DNA of 64,000 nucleotides from Podospora pseudoanserina (Eukaryota; Ascomycota; Sordariomycetes; Sordariales; Podosporaceae), in assembly GCF_035222485.1 (NCBI RefSeq), contig NC_085925.1:1860001-1924000 (forward strand). Reading direction: 5' to 3'. This document shows, piece after piece, positions 48,038 to 58,985 of the stretch. Position numbers and translations under genes: made by a program. The notes beneath the pieces are model-generated. The model saw nothing but the letters and a program-made list of their open reading frames with translations, did no database searches and had not been told where the DNA came from. Each line of letters opens with the position of its first letter. The stretch's first letter is position 1.

Positions 48038-49039
48038 TCAACTTTTCAGTCTTGTCTTGTCTTGTGGTTTTAACTACCTCTAACGTACCATTATCACACA
48101 CGCATCATTCAAGGATGACGAAACGGTGTACATTACACATATCTTACACAACACAACACACCACCACATATATGACGCCCGCCCCCCCCTCCTCCCCACC
48201 CCCAAAAAGAAACACACATCCATGAGAATTTGAGACTGCTATAGCGAGCGTGTCTTGTCATCGTCGCCGTCGTCTGTGTTGTAGTAAGCAAGCTTCATTT
48301 TTTCTTCATCACACCTGGCGTTTTTTTTTGGAAGAAATTAGGGCGGTAAATGGGCTATTAAGGGGGTATGGGTTGGTTGGTTGGTTGGTCTTTATTGGCA
48401 TTGATGATGATGGACAGGCATATGTATTAAACTTGGGGGATGGGGTTGGGGGATAGGTGGTGGGGAGTGTGTAGAAGTAGAGATGCTCTTTTTTTGCCAA
48501 CGTTATTGTACAAGGGAAAACAGAGTCAAAGAGACTGGCTATGTTGATTGATCCCTCCAAAACAGTGATGCTGCTCCTGCCACACAACCAGCATCAGGTT
48601 GCTCCTTCCGCATTATGTGACTACCACCAAATGTCGCTCCTCCCCTTCTGGGGTTTATATACTGCCTTTCTTCGCTCTTTCCGTCACTGAACGAGACTCC
48701 TTCGACTCTGCTCTTGGCAAATGGCTCAGCAGTGTTGGGAGTCGCGACACCGACCTTGGTAAGGACCAAAGAGTACCAAGGGGCGTCCGTTCGAGTCCAA
48801 GTAAAACCACTGGTTGTCTCTATCCAACTAGCAGAGCTAGTTGGATAGCTTTTTGATATTTTCACTTCTCCTTTCTTCACCAGGCGATCATTTTCTTTTC
48901 CAGATGCACTTGAATGCCACTTACTTTTTGCTCGCTGGTGCAGAGAAATATATAACAGCCATAATTCAAATCTTGTGGTTACGCTACATGGCTTCAAAAC
49001 TTCCTTGTTCGTTTACATCGTAAGTTAAGAGACAAAATA
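48038..49039. other. Intergenic, tail-to-tail
   Basis: The 3' flanks of vma16 and the molybdenum-cofactor gene. It contains a C-rich run near 48182, GGTT repeats near 48370-48390 and a perfect hairpin (listed separately). No gene is seen. Confidence 0.5.
48820..48848. repeat. Perfect inverted repeat, 13-bp arms, 3-nt loop
   Basis: CTATCCAACTAGC, then AGA, then GCTAGTTGGATAG. The arms pair without mismatch and a CTTTTTG follows. It lies about 190 bp downstream of the stop codon of the minus-strand molybdenum-cofactor gene, probably within or near its 3' UTR. A function is not evident. Confidence 0.95.
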
Positions 49040-51139
49040 TCAAGCCAGCTCACTCCTCAACTCGCCCATCATCAGCGCCTCGATTGTTTCTCCCTTTTTG
49101 ATCGGACCATCACCCGCCGGCATGGTAAGCAGTGCGTTCGCCCCTTCCAAACTTCCTACTTTGGAACTTCTCTGCCCGCCTGTGCTAGTGGCGATGAGTT
49201 TCCCCTCCTTCGAGACGGTCACCATGGCGCGGTGGTATTCTGGCCGCGATTTATCAACGGGAAAGTCGTGACCTAGCACCACTGGCACTTTTGGGAGTCC
49301 TACTGGACTAATGCCCGCTAACTGATGCAAAGCAGGGAGAACAAACAGATAAAACGTCACCAGCGCCGAGGCGGGGTTGCCAGGGAGGCTGAAAATCATC
49401 TTTTGGGATTTCGTCCCGTCATTGTTCTTGACTGGGACGGTAGCGAAGGTGGTGGGCTTGCCGGGCTTCATGTTGACTCTGCCGAAATGGATTGTCCCGC
49501 CAAGGGAGCGTTCGATGGTTGGTTTGAGGAGGTCAAGTTCACCCATTGAGACGCCGCCTGTGGTGAGAACTATGTCGGAGGATCGAAGGGCCTGGCGGAG
49601 GGTGGTCTCGAGGTTGGATTGTTTGTCTGAGACGATCCCGAGGTCGAGAGGGGTGAAGCCTGCTTGGGATATGACTGAGATGAGGGTTGGACGGTTGCAG
49701 TCGCGGACCTCGCCGAGGGATAGTTCGCGGGGAAGAGAAGGGTCAACAATTTCGTCGCCGGTGGAGAGGAGGGAGATTGTGGGTGGAGAGTAGATTTTGA
49801 CAGATTGGGTTCCGATGCTGGAGAGGAGGCCGATAGAAGCTGGGGAGAGGCGGTTCTTGCTTGGGAGGAGGAGGGTGTTGAAGGGGATGTCGGAGCCGAT
49901 TTCACGGATGTTGGCGCCGGGTTTGACGATGCCGTCAGAGAGGATTTCTACGGAGGATTCTTCTTCGATTTCCTGGCCGGTGGTTGGGTGGGTTGTTTTG
50001 GTCGTGGAGATAAGGACTGTGTCTTCTACCATGACGACGGAGTTGGCGCCTGGGGGTAAGGGCGCGCCGGTGGTGATACGGGCAATCTGGCCTTCTTTCA
50101 AGGGGACGAGGTTGGAGGAGGGCGCGGCATGGGAGGTAGAAACTACGGGGTAGACTCCGCGGAGGTGCCCAGAGTAGGGGACGACAACGGCATAGCCGTC
50201 TACAATACTGGCGCGGAAGGCTGGGACGGGAGCGGAAGCGTAGATGTCTTGAGCAAGGACTTTGCCGACGAGGTCAGGGGTGACTTTGGCGGTGGTGGTT
50301 GTGGGGCATGGGGTGTGTTTGGCTATGAGGGAGAGAGCATCGTCGACCGAGAGCATCGGGTATGGGGAGGAGCGGTGTCTTCGGCTGGGGCCGAGCGATG
50401 GGTCGTTAGATTTGGGGTTTTCAGAGGAAAGTCTGACTAAATTTCCGTGATTGTGTCCATGGCCGTGGCCGTGCGAATGTGTGTGTCTATGACAGCTATG
50501 GCCATGGTCATGCTGGTGTGAATGAGAGTGACCGTGAGTGTGAGCTTGAGCCTGGGCATGGCCCTGGGAGCCCACTCCTGCTTCCTTCTCAAGTTTCTTC
50601 ACTCCGCCAGAGTGAAGAGCTCTAGAATTGGCTCCAGCTGCTTGGATACAAGCATGTGGTAGTGTCTTGATCACAGCTTGGAGGTTCTCTTTGGCGCCCT
50701 TGGGGGACCCAGGAAGTGTTATTATGACTGTCTTGTTCCTCACGCCCGCAACGGGGCGGGACATCATGGCAAAAGGAGTGATAGCCAGAGAAGCTGCTAG
50801 CATTCCGTGAACGAGACCAGGGGCTTGCTTGTGAAGTAATGGCGACACAGCTTCAGGGGTGCGGTCAGCAATGGCAAAGCCGGTGCCACCCGTTGTCACG
50901 ACCAAGTTGATTATGTGTTTGCCTTCCTCCACAGGTTCCGTCCAAGTGGTGATTTGACGCTGGATTTCTGCCGAGTCATCGCTCACGATATGAGTCTCAG
51001 CAACCGTCCATTGGTTGCCACCATCCTGCTCGAACACACTGCGTAGTGTAGCTTCTGCGGCATCGGTGGAGGGGTCTTTTGCAGCTGTCGTTGAGACAAT
51101 CAGAATGGCTGCTCGCAAAGCCGGGGGTTGGGACGACAT
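49040..51139 (-). CDS. cnxE: Molybdenum cofactor biosynthesis protein, gephyrin/CnxE type
   Basis: A single exon of 699 residues. The N-terminal MogA-like domain (about 9-170) has VVTTGGTGFAIADRTPE and TLPGSPKGAKENL and would adenylylate molybdopterin. The C-terminal MoeA-like domain (about 258-699) has PAFRASIVDGYAVVV, VLTTGGVSMGELDLLK and FSLPGNPASALVTFYL and would insert molybdate. Fungal nitrate reductase depends on this pathway (cnxE in Aspergillus, nit-9 in Neurospora). The linker between the domains (residues 200-231) holds 16 histidines plus one cysteine, mostly alternating with Gly or Ser. The domain order mogA-moeA is that of fungal and animal proteins, opposite to plant Cnx1. It is the longest uninterrupted gene in the window. 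Confidence 0.96.
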   Translation of the reverse strand: MSSQPPALRAAILIVSTTAAKDPSTDAAEATLRSVFEQDGGNQWTVAETHIVSDDSAEIQRQITTWTEPVEEGKHIINLVVTTGGTGFAIADRTPEAVSPLLHKQAPGLVHGMLAASLAITPFAMMSRPVAGVRNKTVIITLPGSPKGAKENLQAVIKTLPHACIQAAGANSRALHSGGVKKLEKEAGVGSQGHAQAQAHTHGHSHSHQHDHGHSCHRHTHSHGHGHGHNHGNLVRLSSENPKSNDPSLGPSRRHRSSPYPMLSVDDALSLIAKHTPCPTTTTAKVTPDLVGKVLAQDIYASAPVPAFRASIVDGYAVVVPYSGHLRGVYPVVSTSHAAPSSNLVPLKEGQIARITTGAPLPPGANSVVMVEDTVLISTTKTTHPTTGQEIEEESSVEILSDGIVKPGANIREIGSDIPFNTLLLPSKNRLSPASIGLLSSIGTQSVKIYSPPTISLLSTGDEIVDPSLPRELSLGEVRDCNRPTLISVISQAGFTPLDLGIVSDKQSNLETTLRQALRSSDIVLTTGGVSMGELDLLKPTIERSLGGTIHFGRVNMKPGKPTTFATVPVKNNDGTKSQKMIFSLPGNPASALVTFYLFVLPALHQLAGISPVGLPKVPVVLGHDFPVDKSRPEYHRAMVTVSKEGKLIATSTGGQRSSKVGSLEGANALLTMPAGDGPIKKGETIEALMMGELRSELA

Positions 51140-51668
51140 GGCCTCGGCTCTTAATAGAGGTTAAATTCACAAATGAGGAATGCCTTTTGTAGTTGAAACG
51201 AGCATAAAAGAGAAGAGATGTAAGATTATCTATCCACAAGATGCTCAAAGTGGGGGATAGATGCACTTCCGCGGGGTCAAGATCATGAGTGTAAAGGTGG
51301 GGCAGCTCCAGGTTGGTGTCATCGTCCACCGCTTATCACTATCAATCTTCCCAGACTCCTTCCCACAGCTCTACCATTCAAGACCACCATGCTGCTTACC
51401 ACCGGTTTATCTTCAAAGGTTACCGGCGGCTGGTTCATCCTTGCCCATCGGTGGTTTGTCTTCAGCATTTCAGGCTGCGCCTCAAGCGCTGTGCATCTAG
51501 TGCAGTGCTTGGACGAGTCTCACCAATGATGGCCTTGTCGCCCATACTGTGGTCTCGTCAATGGCCCGCTGTTGGCTGAGATGATATTCATCTGTCCCTT
51601 TGCATTAAACTCTAACTCCTTGCCTTCGAATTCGACGTTTCGGCTTTTCTTCGTCACCAGGCCTCGGC
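51140..51668. other. Intergenic, divergent
   Basis: Between the start of the molybdenum-cofactor gene and that of F-box-like relic 2. No gene is seen. Confidence 0.5.
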
Positions 51669-53890
51669 ATGGATAACGACAACAGCAATTCCCGTCCCGA
51701 CTTTGTCGATGATTCCGCGCGCAACTTCGATCGCGACTCTGATCACGACCCTGAGCACGGCTCTGAACACAACCCTGATACCCCATCTGATTGCCCATGG
51801 GTTGGCTTTTGTGTCCCTCGCCGGTGTCGCCTTTGCACCTACCCAATTGAGCCTAACGAATGGATGGTAGCTACCCGTAAGTTGTCTAACTCTTACCCCA
51901 AACACAACCATTGCTAATCATTGGCCAACCAAGACTTCATGGTGAAGTTTACTCTGCGTTCGTAAATAATGAGCATAGTATTGAAGATGTACCAAGGTTG
52001 AAGGAGGAGTTCAGGCCATGCCCTCCAGCCTGTGCTCATGATCAGTCTTATTTGAACGGATCTGTCCCTGTATATCACGCAGAATATTTCGACTATGTAG
52101 GCAATCCTCGACACGACCTCCTCACCATCACTTCCTTCTCGTTCGAACCATTGCCATTATACGATATCAAATGAAAAAAGAGGATGGTGCAGCTTCTGGC
52201 TACCAAAATGGGTGATATGTGGTGTCACCTTCCTCATGAGCTGTGCCTTATGATATCCGAGCTTGTGGTTGGGAAGTACACGGTGCTACGCTACAATCAC
52301 TGTATACTGCCCGTGAAGACCTACACCACAACCTGGATCTCTCGCAAACCATCTGGGCACGGTATACTGACATTGGGATTTATAAATACGTCTGTGAACT
52401 CTCTAACATACGTCGAGCGCAATGCTTTCGGAGATTGTACGACCCAGAAATGACCCCCGAAGTCAACATCTTCTATGTGCTGGAAGATCACCTGGGCATG
52501 CGGGACCTGCTCTTTTCTAGTACCGAGAGCAAGCAAATGAATCTTTCATCCGACCATCTTGAACCAGGATTCTGGTGGCGGGTTCTCTCGTCCCCCCAGG
52601 TACTCCAGGCAGAATACGATGTAAGTGCCTCTTATTCACCCGAAGGTACACTTGGCCGACCATTTTCCATTTATAAATGGCGTGGAACTCCGAAATATAG
52701 TGAATGCGCCAACATATTCATCGAATCTCCACAACATGACATTCTCCGCGCCATTGCCGCGGGAGAACGTAGCTGCCCTCAAGCTGTATTGCCGCCCCCT
52801 ATCTCCTCTGCAACCTAAGATGCCTTTGGAAAGTCTTCAAATGGTTTCATTTCGAATCAATGGACCGGGCCTCACTGGATATTCATTCTGCTGGCCTGAA
52901 GGTCTCTATTATCTTCACACCCACTACGTAGGTGAAGATGACCTGGCTATATATAATGACTTCGACATCTTAACACAGGATCCAATCGGGATACATTTGC
53001 CAGTCGCACCGGATGAATATATAAACAGCATCTGGTTTCGGCGTGCTGCATACACCTCAGAGATTGCCTTGTGGGTAAGGAACCCCCAGCAGCTGAGAGC
53101 CACGTCACGGTACTAATTGTGGATTTGCAGATTGTAACCAACAAAGGCAACGATGTGATTACCAGGCCAACAGCCGCAACCCCTATTGAGCCTGGTTCAT
53201 AGCTCTTCGACAAGTTTCCAAACGCAACAATTGAATGGAGCCGGCTGATAGGCCCACTCGACAACGGGGAGCCCGTTCAGACATACTTTAACCTTTCTAA
53301 TCGGGGGGGGTGTCAAGGTGTTTGCAACGCTTCAGCCGAACACCGCTATTAAGCCCGGTCCAGAACCGCCATCATGGCTCCGTTCAGCCTGCTCTTATGA
53401 GCCAGGTTCCTCGTTCGCGTACGTGGCGCATATGTCTAATGTAACCCAAATCATTGCCTGCAAAAAGAAGGCGACATATTCTCCCAGAAGACTTGGAACC
53501 GCGGAGACGTATTTTGACTGGTGGGGGTCACATTCGCCAATAATCGGCCTCATTCTTGTGTACGCCGACGGAACGAGAATTCTTCTGGGGCAATGGCGTA
53601 TGGACTCTGAGACTTTGGCATTTGATATTCAACATTTGACGGCCTTATACATGGCTTTCAGACATGTTGGCATCGACAGGAACTACCCTTTTCTCTCAGA
53701 AATCTGTCTTTCCGCCCCAAGTACACCCAGCAATTTCCCAGCGGCGTGGCGCTGGCTCAAGATAGATCCTTGTCAGCCAGACTCTCTACGGTGGTGGACT
53801 GTCAAGGGGCTACACAGTGGTTCTCATATGGTATATGAGACCAAACTACCTGCGACGATCAAGGGCCCCAAAGCTGACAAAGACCTATGA
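51669..53890 (+). pseudogene. Decayed F-box-like protein gene, copy 2
   Basis: An acidic N-terminus (MDNDNSNSRPDFVDD) leads to WVGFCVPRRCRLCTYPIE. The next exon (YSAFVNNEHS, EEFRPCPPACAHDQS, HAEYFDY) cannot be joined in frame by the obvious GTAAGT/AG pair. Then come an F-box-like LPHELCLMISELVV in one frame and IWARYTDIGIYKYVCEL, YVLEDHLG and GFWWRVLSS in another. Later pieces are INGPGLTGYSFCWPEG, DEYINSIWFRR (a donor follows ALW), a TAG after ATPIEPGS, IEWSRLIGPL, a one-base shift in the G8 run at 53303-53310, and YADGTRILLGQ. At least three breaks make a full product impossible without sequencing error. The same segments occur in copy 1 on the other strand. Confidence 0.75.
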
Positions 53891-53957
53891 CCTATTGAAG
53901 TTACTGGAGGTCTACACCATTTCAAACAAAAAATAAACCTTTCAAATATCCTTGTAT

Positions 53958-54104
53958 GCCTCTCAACTATCTTTGAAAACCTATTAACTATCATTCAAGG
54001 CCTATTCAACTGTTTTTAAGGCATATTGATTAACTTCTCAAGTCTACTAACTATCTTCTAAGGCCTATTCATTTTTCTTCCAAATCTATTATTATGTTTT
54101 GAGG
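53958..54104. repeat. Degenerate 21-bp AT-rich minisatellite, about seven units
   Basis: Units of 20-22 bp around the theme CCTATTNACTATCTTCAAGG follow each other from 53958. Unit starts fall near 53980, 54001, 54022, 54043, 54064 and 54085. Copies differ at many positions, so the array is old. It begins about 70 bp after the end of F-box-like relic 2. Confidence 0.8.
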
Positions 54105-54771
54105 CATGGTTTATCGTGCAGATTCCCCACAAATTCGAAACACATATGCTTTTGGATACCTGAATGAAACCCCCTTAGCCACTATACTTTTAGGATCACA
54201 GATGTCCAATATGCAGGTAAGTGGATATCCAAGACACTCTGGGCCGCCTCAGTTACCATGGCCTCGTTGTTTCCATCATCCGTTGGCCTTGCCTTCCCCA
54301 TCCCCACGGGATAGATATACTGTACTGGTCCTCACGGCCTTTATTCAAAGCTGCAGTGTCCATCTTTTTGTTAACCACATACCCTTGCCAGTGTCATCTT
54401 ACCCCTGTAACACACTCGGCATGGATGTGTGAGGCGTTATTTCCGAATGACTTGATGATACATATTCATCTGTCGAGCAAGCCATAACTAAGGTAGGTAG
54501 GGGACAGCTATGATCTCTGTGGATATCCATCATAGCCTCGACGACACCCAAGTGTTCAGAGAAGACCTTGACAACTGTCCCCGTTCTCCGATACATGGTA
54601 TCTCTAAAAATAAGATATCCCCCTTTGTCGTTGTTCTCTTCTTTTCTTCAACAAGGAAAGCGTCCCACTACAAACCGCACACAAAGGCATTATTCTTTAC
54701 TAGCAACAATATCTCATTGTCTATCTCCTCATACTGAAAAATGTATTGTCTTTACCCCCTGAGTCAAAATG
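54105..54771. other. Intergenic
   Basis: No recognisable gene. It follows the minisatellite and ends at a TATA box. Confidence 0.5.
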
Positions 54772-54779
54772 TATATAAA
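54772..54779 (+). promoter_or_regulatory. TATA box upstream of a possible small gene
   Basis: TATATAAA about 210 bp before the ATG of the 90-residue frame. A CT-rich leader follows, as in expressed fungal genes. Confidence 0.45.
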
Positions 54780-54780
54780 C

Positions 54781-54851
54781 CCCCTGCCCCTGCCCCTGCC
54801 CCTGCCCCCCAAATCCCCTTTCCTCCCTTATCATCATCATCATCATCATCA
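54781..54851. repeat. CCCCTG and TCA microsatellites in a probable leader
   Basis: Four CCCCTG units at 54781-54804 and a TCA run at 54831-54851, separated by a C-rich stretch. Both lie between the TATA box and the small ORF. Confidence 0.9.
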
Positions 54852-54991
54852 AAAATACATCCTTCACCCCTTTCTACTAACCAAAACAGCTTCCCACCAC
54901 AACAACCTTTCATCTCCATCTCACTCACCAACAAGGTAAGTTCTTATCATCTCACCCCCAACCCTTTCACAACCCCCCCTAAATCCTCAAA

Positions 54992-55264
54992 ATGACCGTC
55001 ATCGGCTCCACCACTAAATTCACCTCCCCCCACCTCCAAACCAAGAAGCAGTATCACCGGAGACCATACACTTCTCTCTCTCAATCTTCTACCGCTGCGG
55101 CGGCTACTCCTTCTCTTATTTACAAGACTCGGACTGTGGTCACCACAGACGAGGAGGGGTTTACTACCAGGCAGAGGATTAGGTATGTCTCTAGCGATCG
55201 GGGGAGGACATGGGTGCAGGAGGGGGAGTATATAAAGGGGGAGAGCTGGGAGGTGGTGGTGTAA
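54992..55264 (+). CDS. Possible small protein of 90 residues, unknown
   Basis: An ATG in good context (AAAATGACC) opens a single-exon frame ending in TAA. The product is hydrophilic, Ser/Thr-rich and basic at first, then RTVVTTDEEGFTTRQRIRY and a short aromatic stretch (SDRGRTWVQEGEY). It has no signal peptide, membrane helix or family I recognise. Support comes from the TATA box and CT-rich leader upstream and from sensible codon use. A chance frame remains possible. Confidence 0.5.
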   Translation: MTVIGSTTKFTSPHLQTKKQYHRRPYTSLSQSSTAAAATPSLIYKTRTVVTTDEEGFTTRQRIRYVSSDRGRTWVQEGEYIKGESWEVVV

Positions 55265-58200
55265 ACACTCAGGTGCGGGTAGGTGGGTGGTGAGTAAGTA
55301 CATCCGGCCGGGCTGGATGAGAAGAGGAGGACGGGAGGGAGGGTGTGGATGATGATCACAACTTTTGCCCTTTTTTTTTAGGATGAGATATAATAATATT
55401 TTTTTGTCTTGACTTTGCTTCGTTCCCATGAAGACTTGTATGTGATGCCTTAACTGTAATACACGAATTGGTTTCATGTCTTGAATCTACTGTCTGTGGT
55501 CTGTTAGTGTTGTGTTGAAGTTTGTCCGCAACCTGAACTCGGCATGCAACAAGTCACCATATAGTATGACAATCCCTTCGGTGGCCATCTTTGTGTACCA
55601 TGGCAGTAGGTTGGTAGTAGCATCAGAAACAAGGCTATTTTCGGCAAATATATGCCTCCTATGCCATGTGAACAGCTCTCCCGTCTGTGTGTTGCTGTGT
55701 ACAGTCAGGAAATCTTCCCCGGATCTGCGTTATTTTTGCCATCGGTTAGATCTGACTGAGCGGTCAACAGCCTGTTTAGGTAGGCAGATCGTGATCGCGA
55801 CAATAGCCACCGGGAGTCCAGACCCTCTTCCCATCGACGTTAAGCATAAAGATGGGGCTCAAAACAACTACCGACACTAATCAGGGGTCCTCCCAGACAA
55901 GGTTGCGGCATTCGAACATCCTCTATCTCTCTACCAACCCTCCAATGTGTCAGGATGCGGGGGAAGCTGGCAGCAGCTGCTTCGCTTGACAGTTACCGAG
56001 AGGTCTCTGTTCGGTTCAGGTTTCTTATAAGGCCGGTAAGTACAGAGCTGAGTTTGGTCCTGGGGAAACGATGTGAAAAACGACACATTCGCTTGCTCGT
56101 TGGACGGCATGCTTTGTTATGCATTGAGAAACAGTTCTGTTTGGGTTGGGTTACGTTGGACCATCTGGAGTTCGCTTCGCCCAATCTGGCTGCTGGGTGT
56201 ATGAAAAGGGGGTGTCAGCGTTTTGCAAGTGCTTGCATGAATGATCTGTTCAGAGACCCATGCTTCGAAGGGATGGAGGTCCTGAAAATCATTTGGCTAG
56301 CAGACATGGAATCGGCGTGTCCCACTGATGTTGTTGAGACGAGATAGTGCTAAGAAGCAGTGCGCTTCTCTAGTTGTCGAGTATCCCACCTAGTATTTGC
56401 AGAAGCAAACAAAGAACAAGGCCCGGTTCAGACTAGCATTAGAATGCGGGATGAAACCTGAGGTGGAAGATGGAACGCGGGAAACAGCTTGTTTGGTAGA
56501 CTCGGTACCTGCTGTGGCATTCATTGGATAGATCGCAGATGGCTGTCGCATCATGGCCAGAGGGTCTGAGCGGTATGATGCTGAACGAAAACGAGGGAAA
56601 AAGGAAAGATTCCGGCAGTCGGGATACATAGAAACAAGACATTAGATAGCTAGCTCACCCCGCTCCCGTCCATCCCAGAGCCAGATAATATCTGGTTACG
56701 CTCAGTTACGCAGAGGTTCCGAGCCGTGTGGTGCCGTCGGGCGGCTGTCCAATGGCCTGAAATACATTCCTGGTTCCAAGAATGGGCGGTAAGAAACACA
56801 TTCCGATGCACCGCGCTCCGTCAACCAGTCGAATCGCCCGCCCGGTAGTTAAAGCGCTTATTTAAATTATTCGTGCAGTCGGGTCTTTTGATTCCCGGCT
56901 CAACAGACCGTATCCGCACCTGCAGATTCCGAATAGATGCCCTTCGGGATCTCTAAGAGTTAGAATTGAGCCTGTCGATGGCAAGGTCCATGATGTCGAA
57001 GGCGGCGAAGGAATATCTCCCATTGGTGAAAGCTGGAGCGAGCTGCAGAGGTCGGCGATACATACAAAACACAGCCATCGGGTTGATATCGTGGGGGCGT
57101 CCACAAAAGCTGTCTCACCAAGTCCCGGCAACCAATGAGAAGAGACTGACTTTGAACCATGTGCTTGCCCCACTATTATTTCGTGCTAGCTCGGTCCCGG
57201 GTCCGGGGCCCCACATCGAAAAGTCTCCCAACCCACCATCCCATCAAGCTCATCCTCGACATTGGGGGGCACTTTTAAGTGATTGCAGTTGCACAGGAAG
57301 GCAGTCCCTAAAAGACCTTAAAGCTATTTCCATGTCAAGCATGTCAACCACTCACTGCTGGTTGAATGCGTTGAACACAACTCGGTTGGTATAGTCGCAG
57401 GAGCATGGTGCTGGGCGAGTCGATCATAGACAAGCGCCTCAATGCCATGGCGGGCCAGAAACAACCTTTCGGATTTACTTTTTGCAGCCTCGTGCTCAGC
57501 CATTATCTGTGCGCAACGCGTCTTCAGCAGAGGGAAAAAGCTAAAGATGCAAGGCGCTGTCAAACATGGCAGCTTGGAGCTCTGACCAACGCATGGCAAT
57601 ACAACAAACTGAATTCAGATGACAGGACTGTTTTCTGTGCTCCGTGTGTACACCGCTTGATTTGCGGTTTGTTACCATCTCACAGTTTGTTAAATCCTCT
57701 TCGTCTATACGAAGGTGCTGGAAGCAAAAATTCCTCTTGCCAGGTAAGCGCACAGGCTGCTTTTCAAGGCATAAGAATTGCAATAGCCCTCATGGCCTGC
57801 CTATACATCGTAATGTCCCAAAGTCCCAGTGCTCCACAACCGGTAGCGGACTCTCTCAACTTTATTTCGTCCCAACAAGTCCTGGAAGGACTCGTGTCTC
57901 CAACATCGTGATCTGTATTCTCTTCCATCAAAACATCACAAAGAGGCTTCTTGTTTCTGCATGTTGTTGATTTAGGGCGCCCTGTAGAAAGACTTGAAGC
58001 ACCACAACCTGTAAAAGGACAGGGTTTATCTGCAAAGCCCCCTGCATTTACGCAGCCCTAAGCCTGATGAGGCAAGCGGTACACCGATACCTTAACCTCA
58101 AGCGAGATTGGCGGTGGGTCCCTGACCAATCCACACGCTTCCTGGCTGACTTCCAAATCCACACATCCACCTTCAATTCTCCGTCTCTCTCTTCGTCGTT

Positions 58201-58985
58201 CTCTTCCTTTTGTTCTCTTGGGGCGTGCCACTTGTACAGACACAACGAGTAACAGGTGACCTCGACCGTCTTCACACCCTCACCCTCAGAAATAGACTTT
58301 GTTTCGTTCCGCTCGTTTGCACCCCATCTCGGCCTCCGCGCTGCGACTGCATCTTGGGCCTTCTGTTCCTGCAACCTGCAGCGATCATCGCGTCAGTCGG
58401 CTGTCCAACCACCACCACCATCTCGACTGCCATCCCTTCCTGCCAATTATCTTTGGCCGACTCCTGCAGCCACCACACCTTGACCGGCAAGAGCGAACCG
58501 CTGGTCGCTGTCGCGCTGGTGCTGGCCACCGACCTCCTGCTGGCCACCGACCTCCTCACTGGTTGTCGCTCGTTCACTCGCATATATGCGGGGACCAGGC
58601 CCAGCTGCCTTCCATAACAAAAACAGCTCGTCCAGTCTCCTCTCTATCGTCAACCCGACCTTGGGCTATTCGCCGTTCGCCATTCGCCATTCACCAGCTC
58701 AACGTCACGGACAGTTTTTTGTTAGGGACTTAATACACGCAATATTACTCAATTGAGCAACAAATTAGGCCGGTAATACTCCGTACGCCCACGTCAAACA
58801 AGGTTTGCCGCTCCGACTCGCTGGCACCACACACCTCAAGACTATGAGCCATGATAGCATCCCAAGACAACCATGACAACTTCGCAAAGGTGACACCACA
58901 ACCCGGAAACTGCTGCGACATCACCAGTGACGCGTCTGCCGAAAGGCCAACTGGGCACCACAGAGGGGGAGAGGAGGAGATCACA
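55265..58985. other. Long region without a recognisable gene
   Basis: Short frames on both strands, the longest about 170 codons (57405-57911), without motif or exon logic. The last kilobase is CT-rich and contains many short frames; it is probably the promoter and leader of the SH3 membrane protein. Confidence 0.5.

Noticed and set aside
48820-48855. Hairpin plus T run as an intrinsic terminator
   Set aside because: Intrinsic terminators are bacterial; this is a nuclear polymerase II region, so it is listed only as an inverted repeat.
53303-53310. Programmed frameshift at the G8 run
   Set aside because: Other stops in the same locus make a functional recoding signal unlikely.
57405-57911. 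168-codon plus-strand frame
   Set aside because: No hydrophobic pattern, motif or splice logic; start context is poor.
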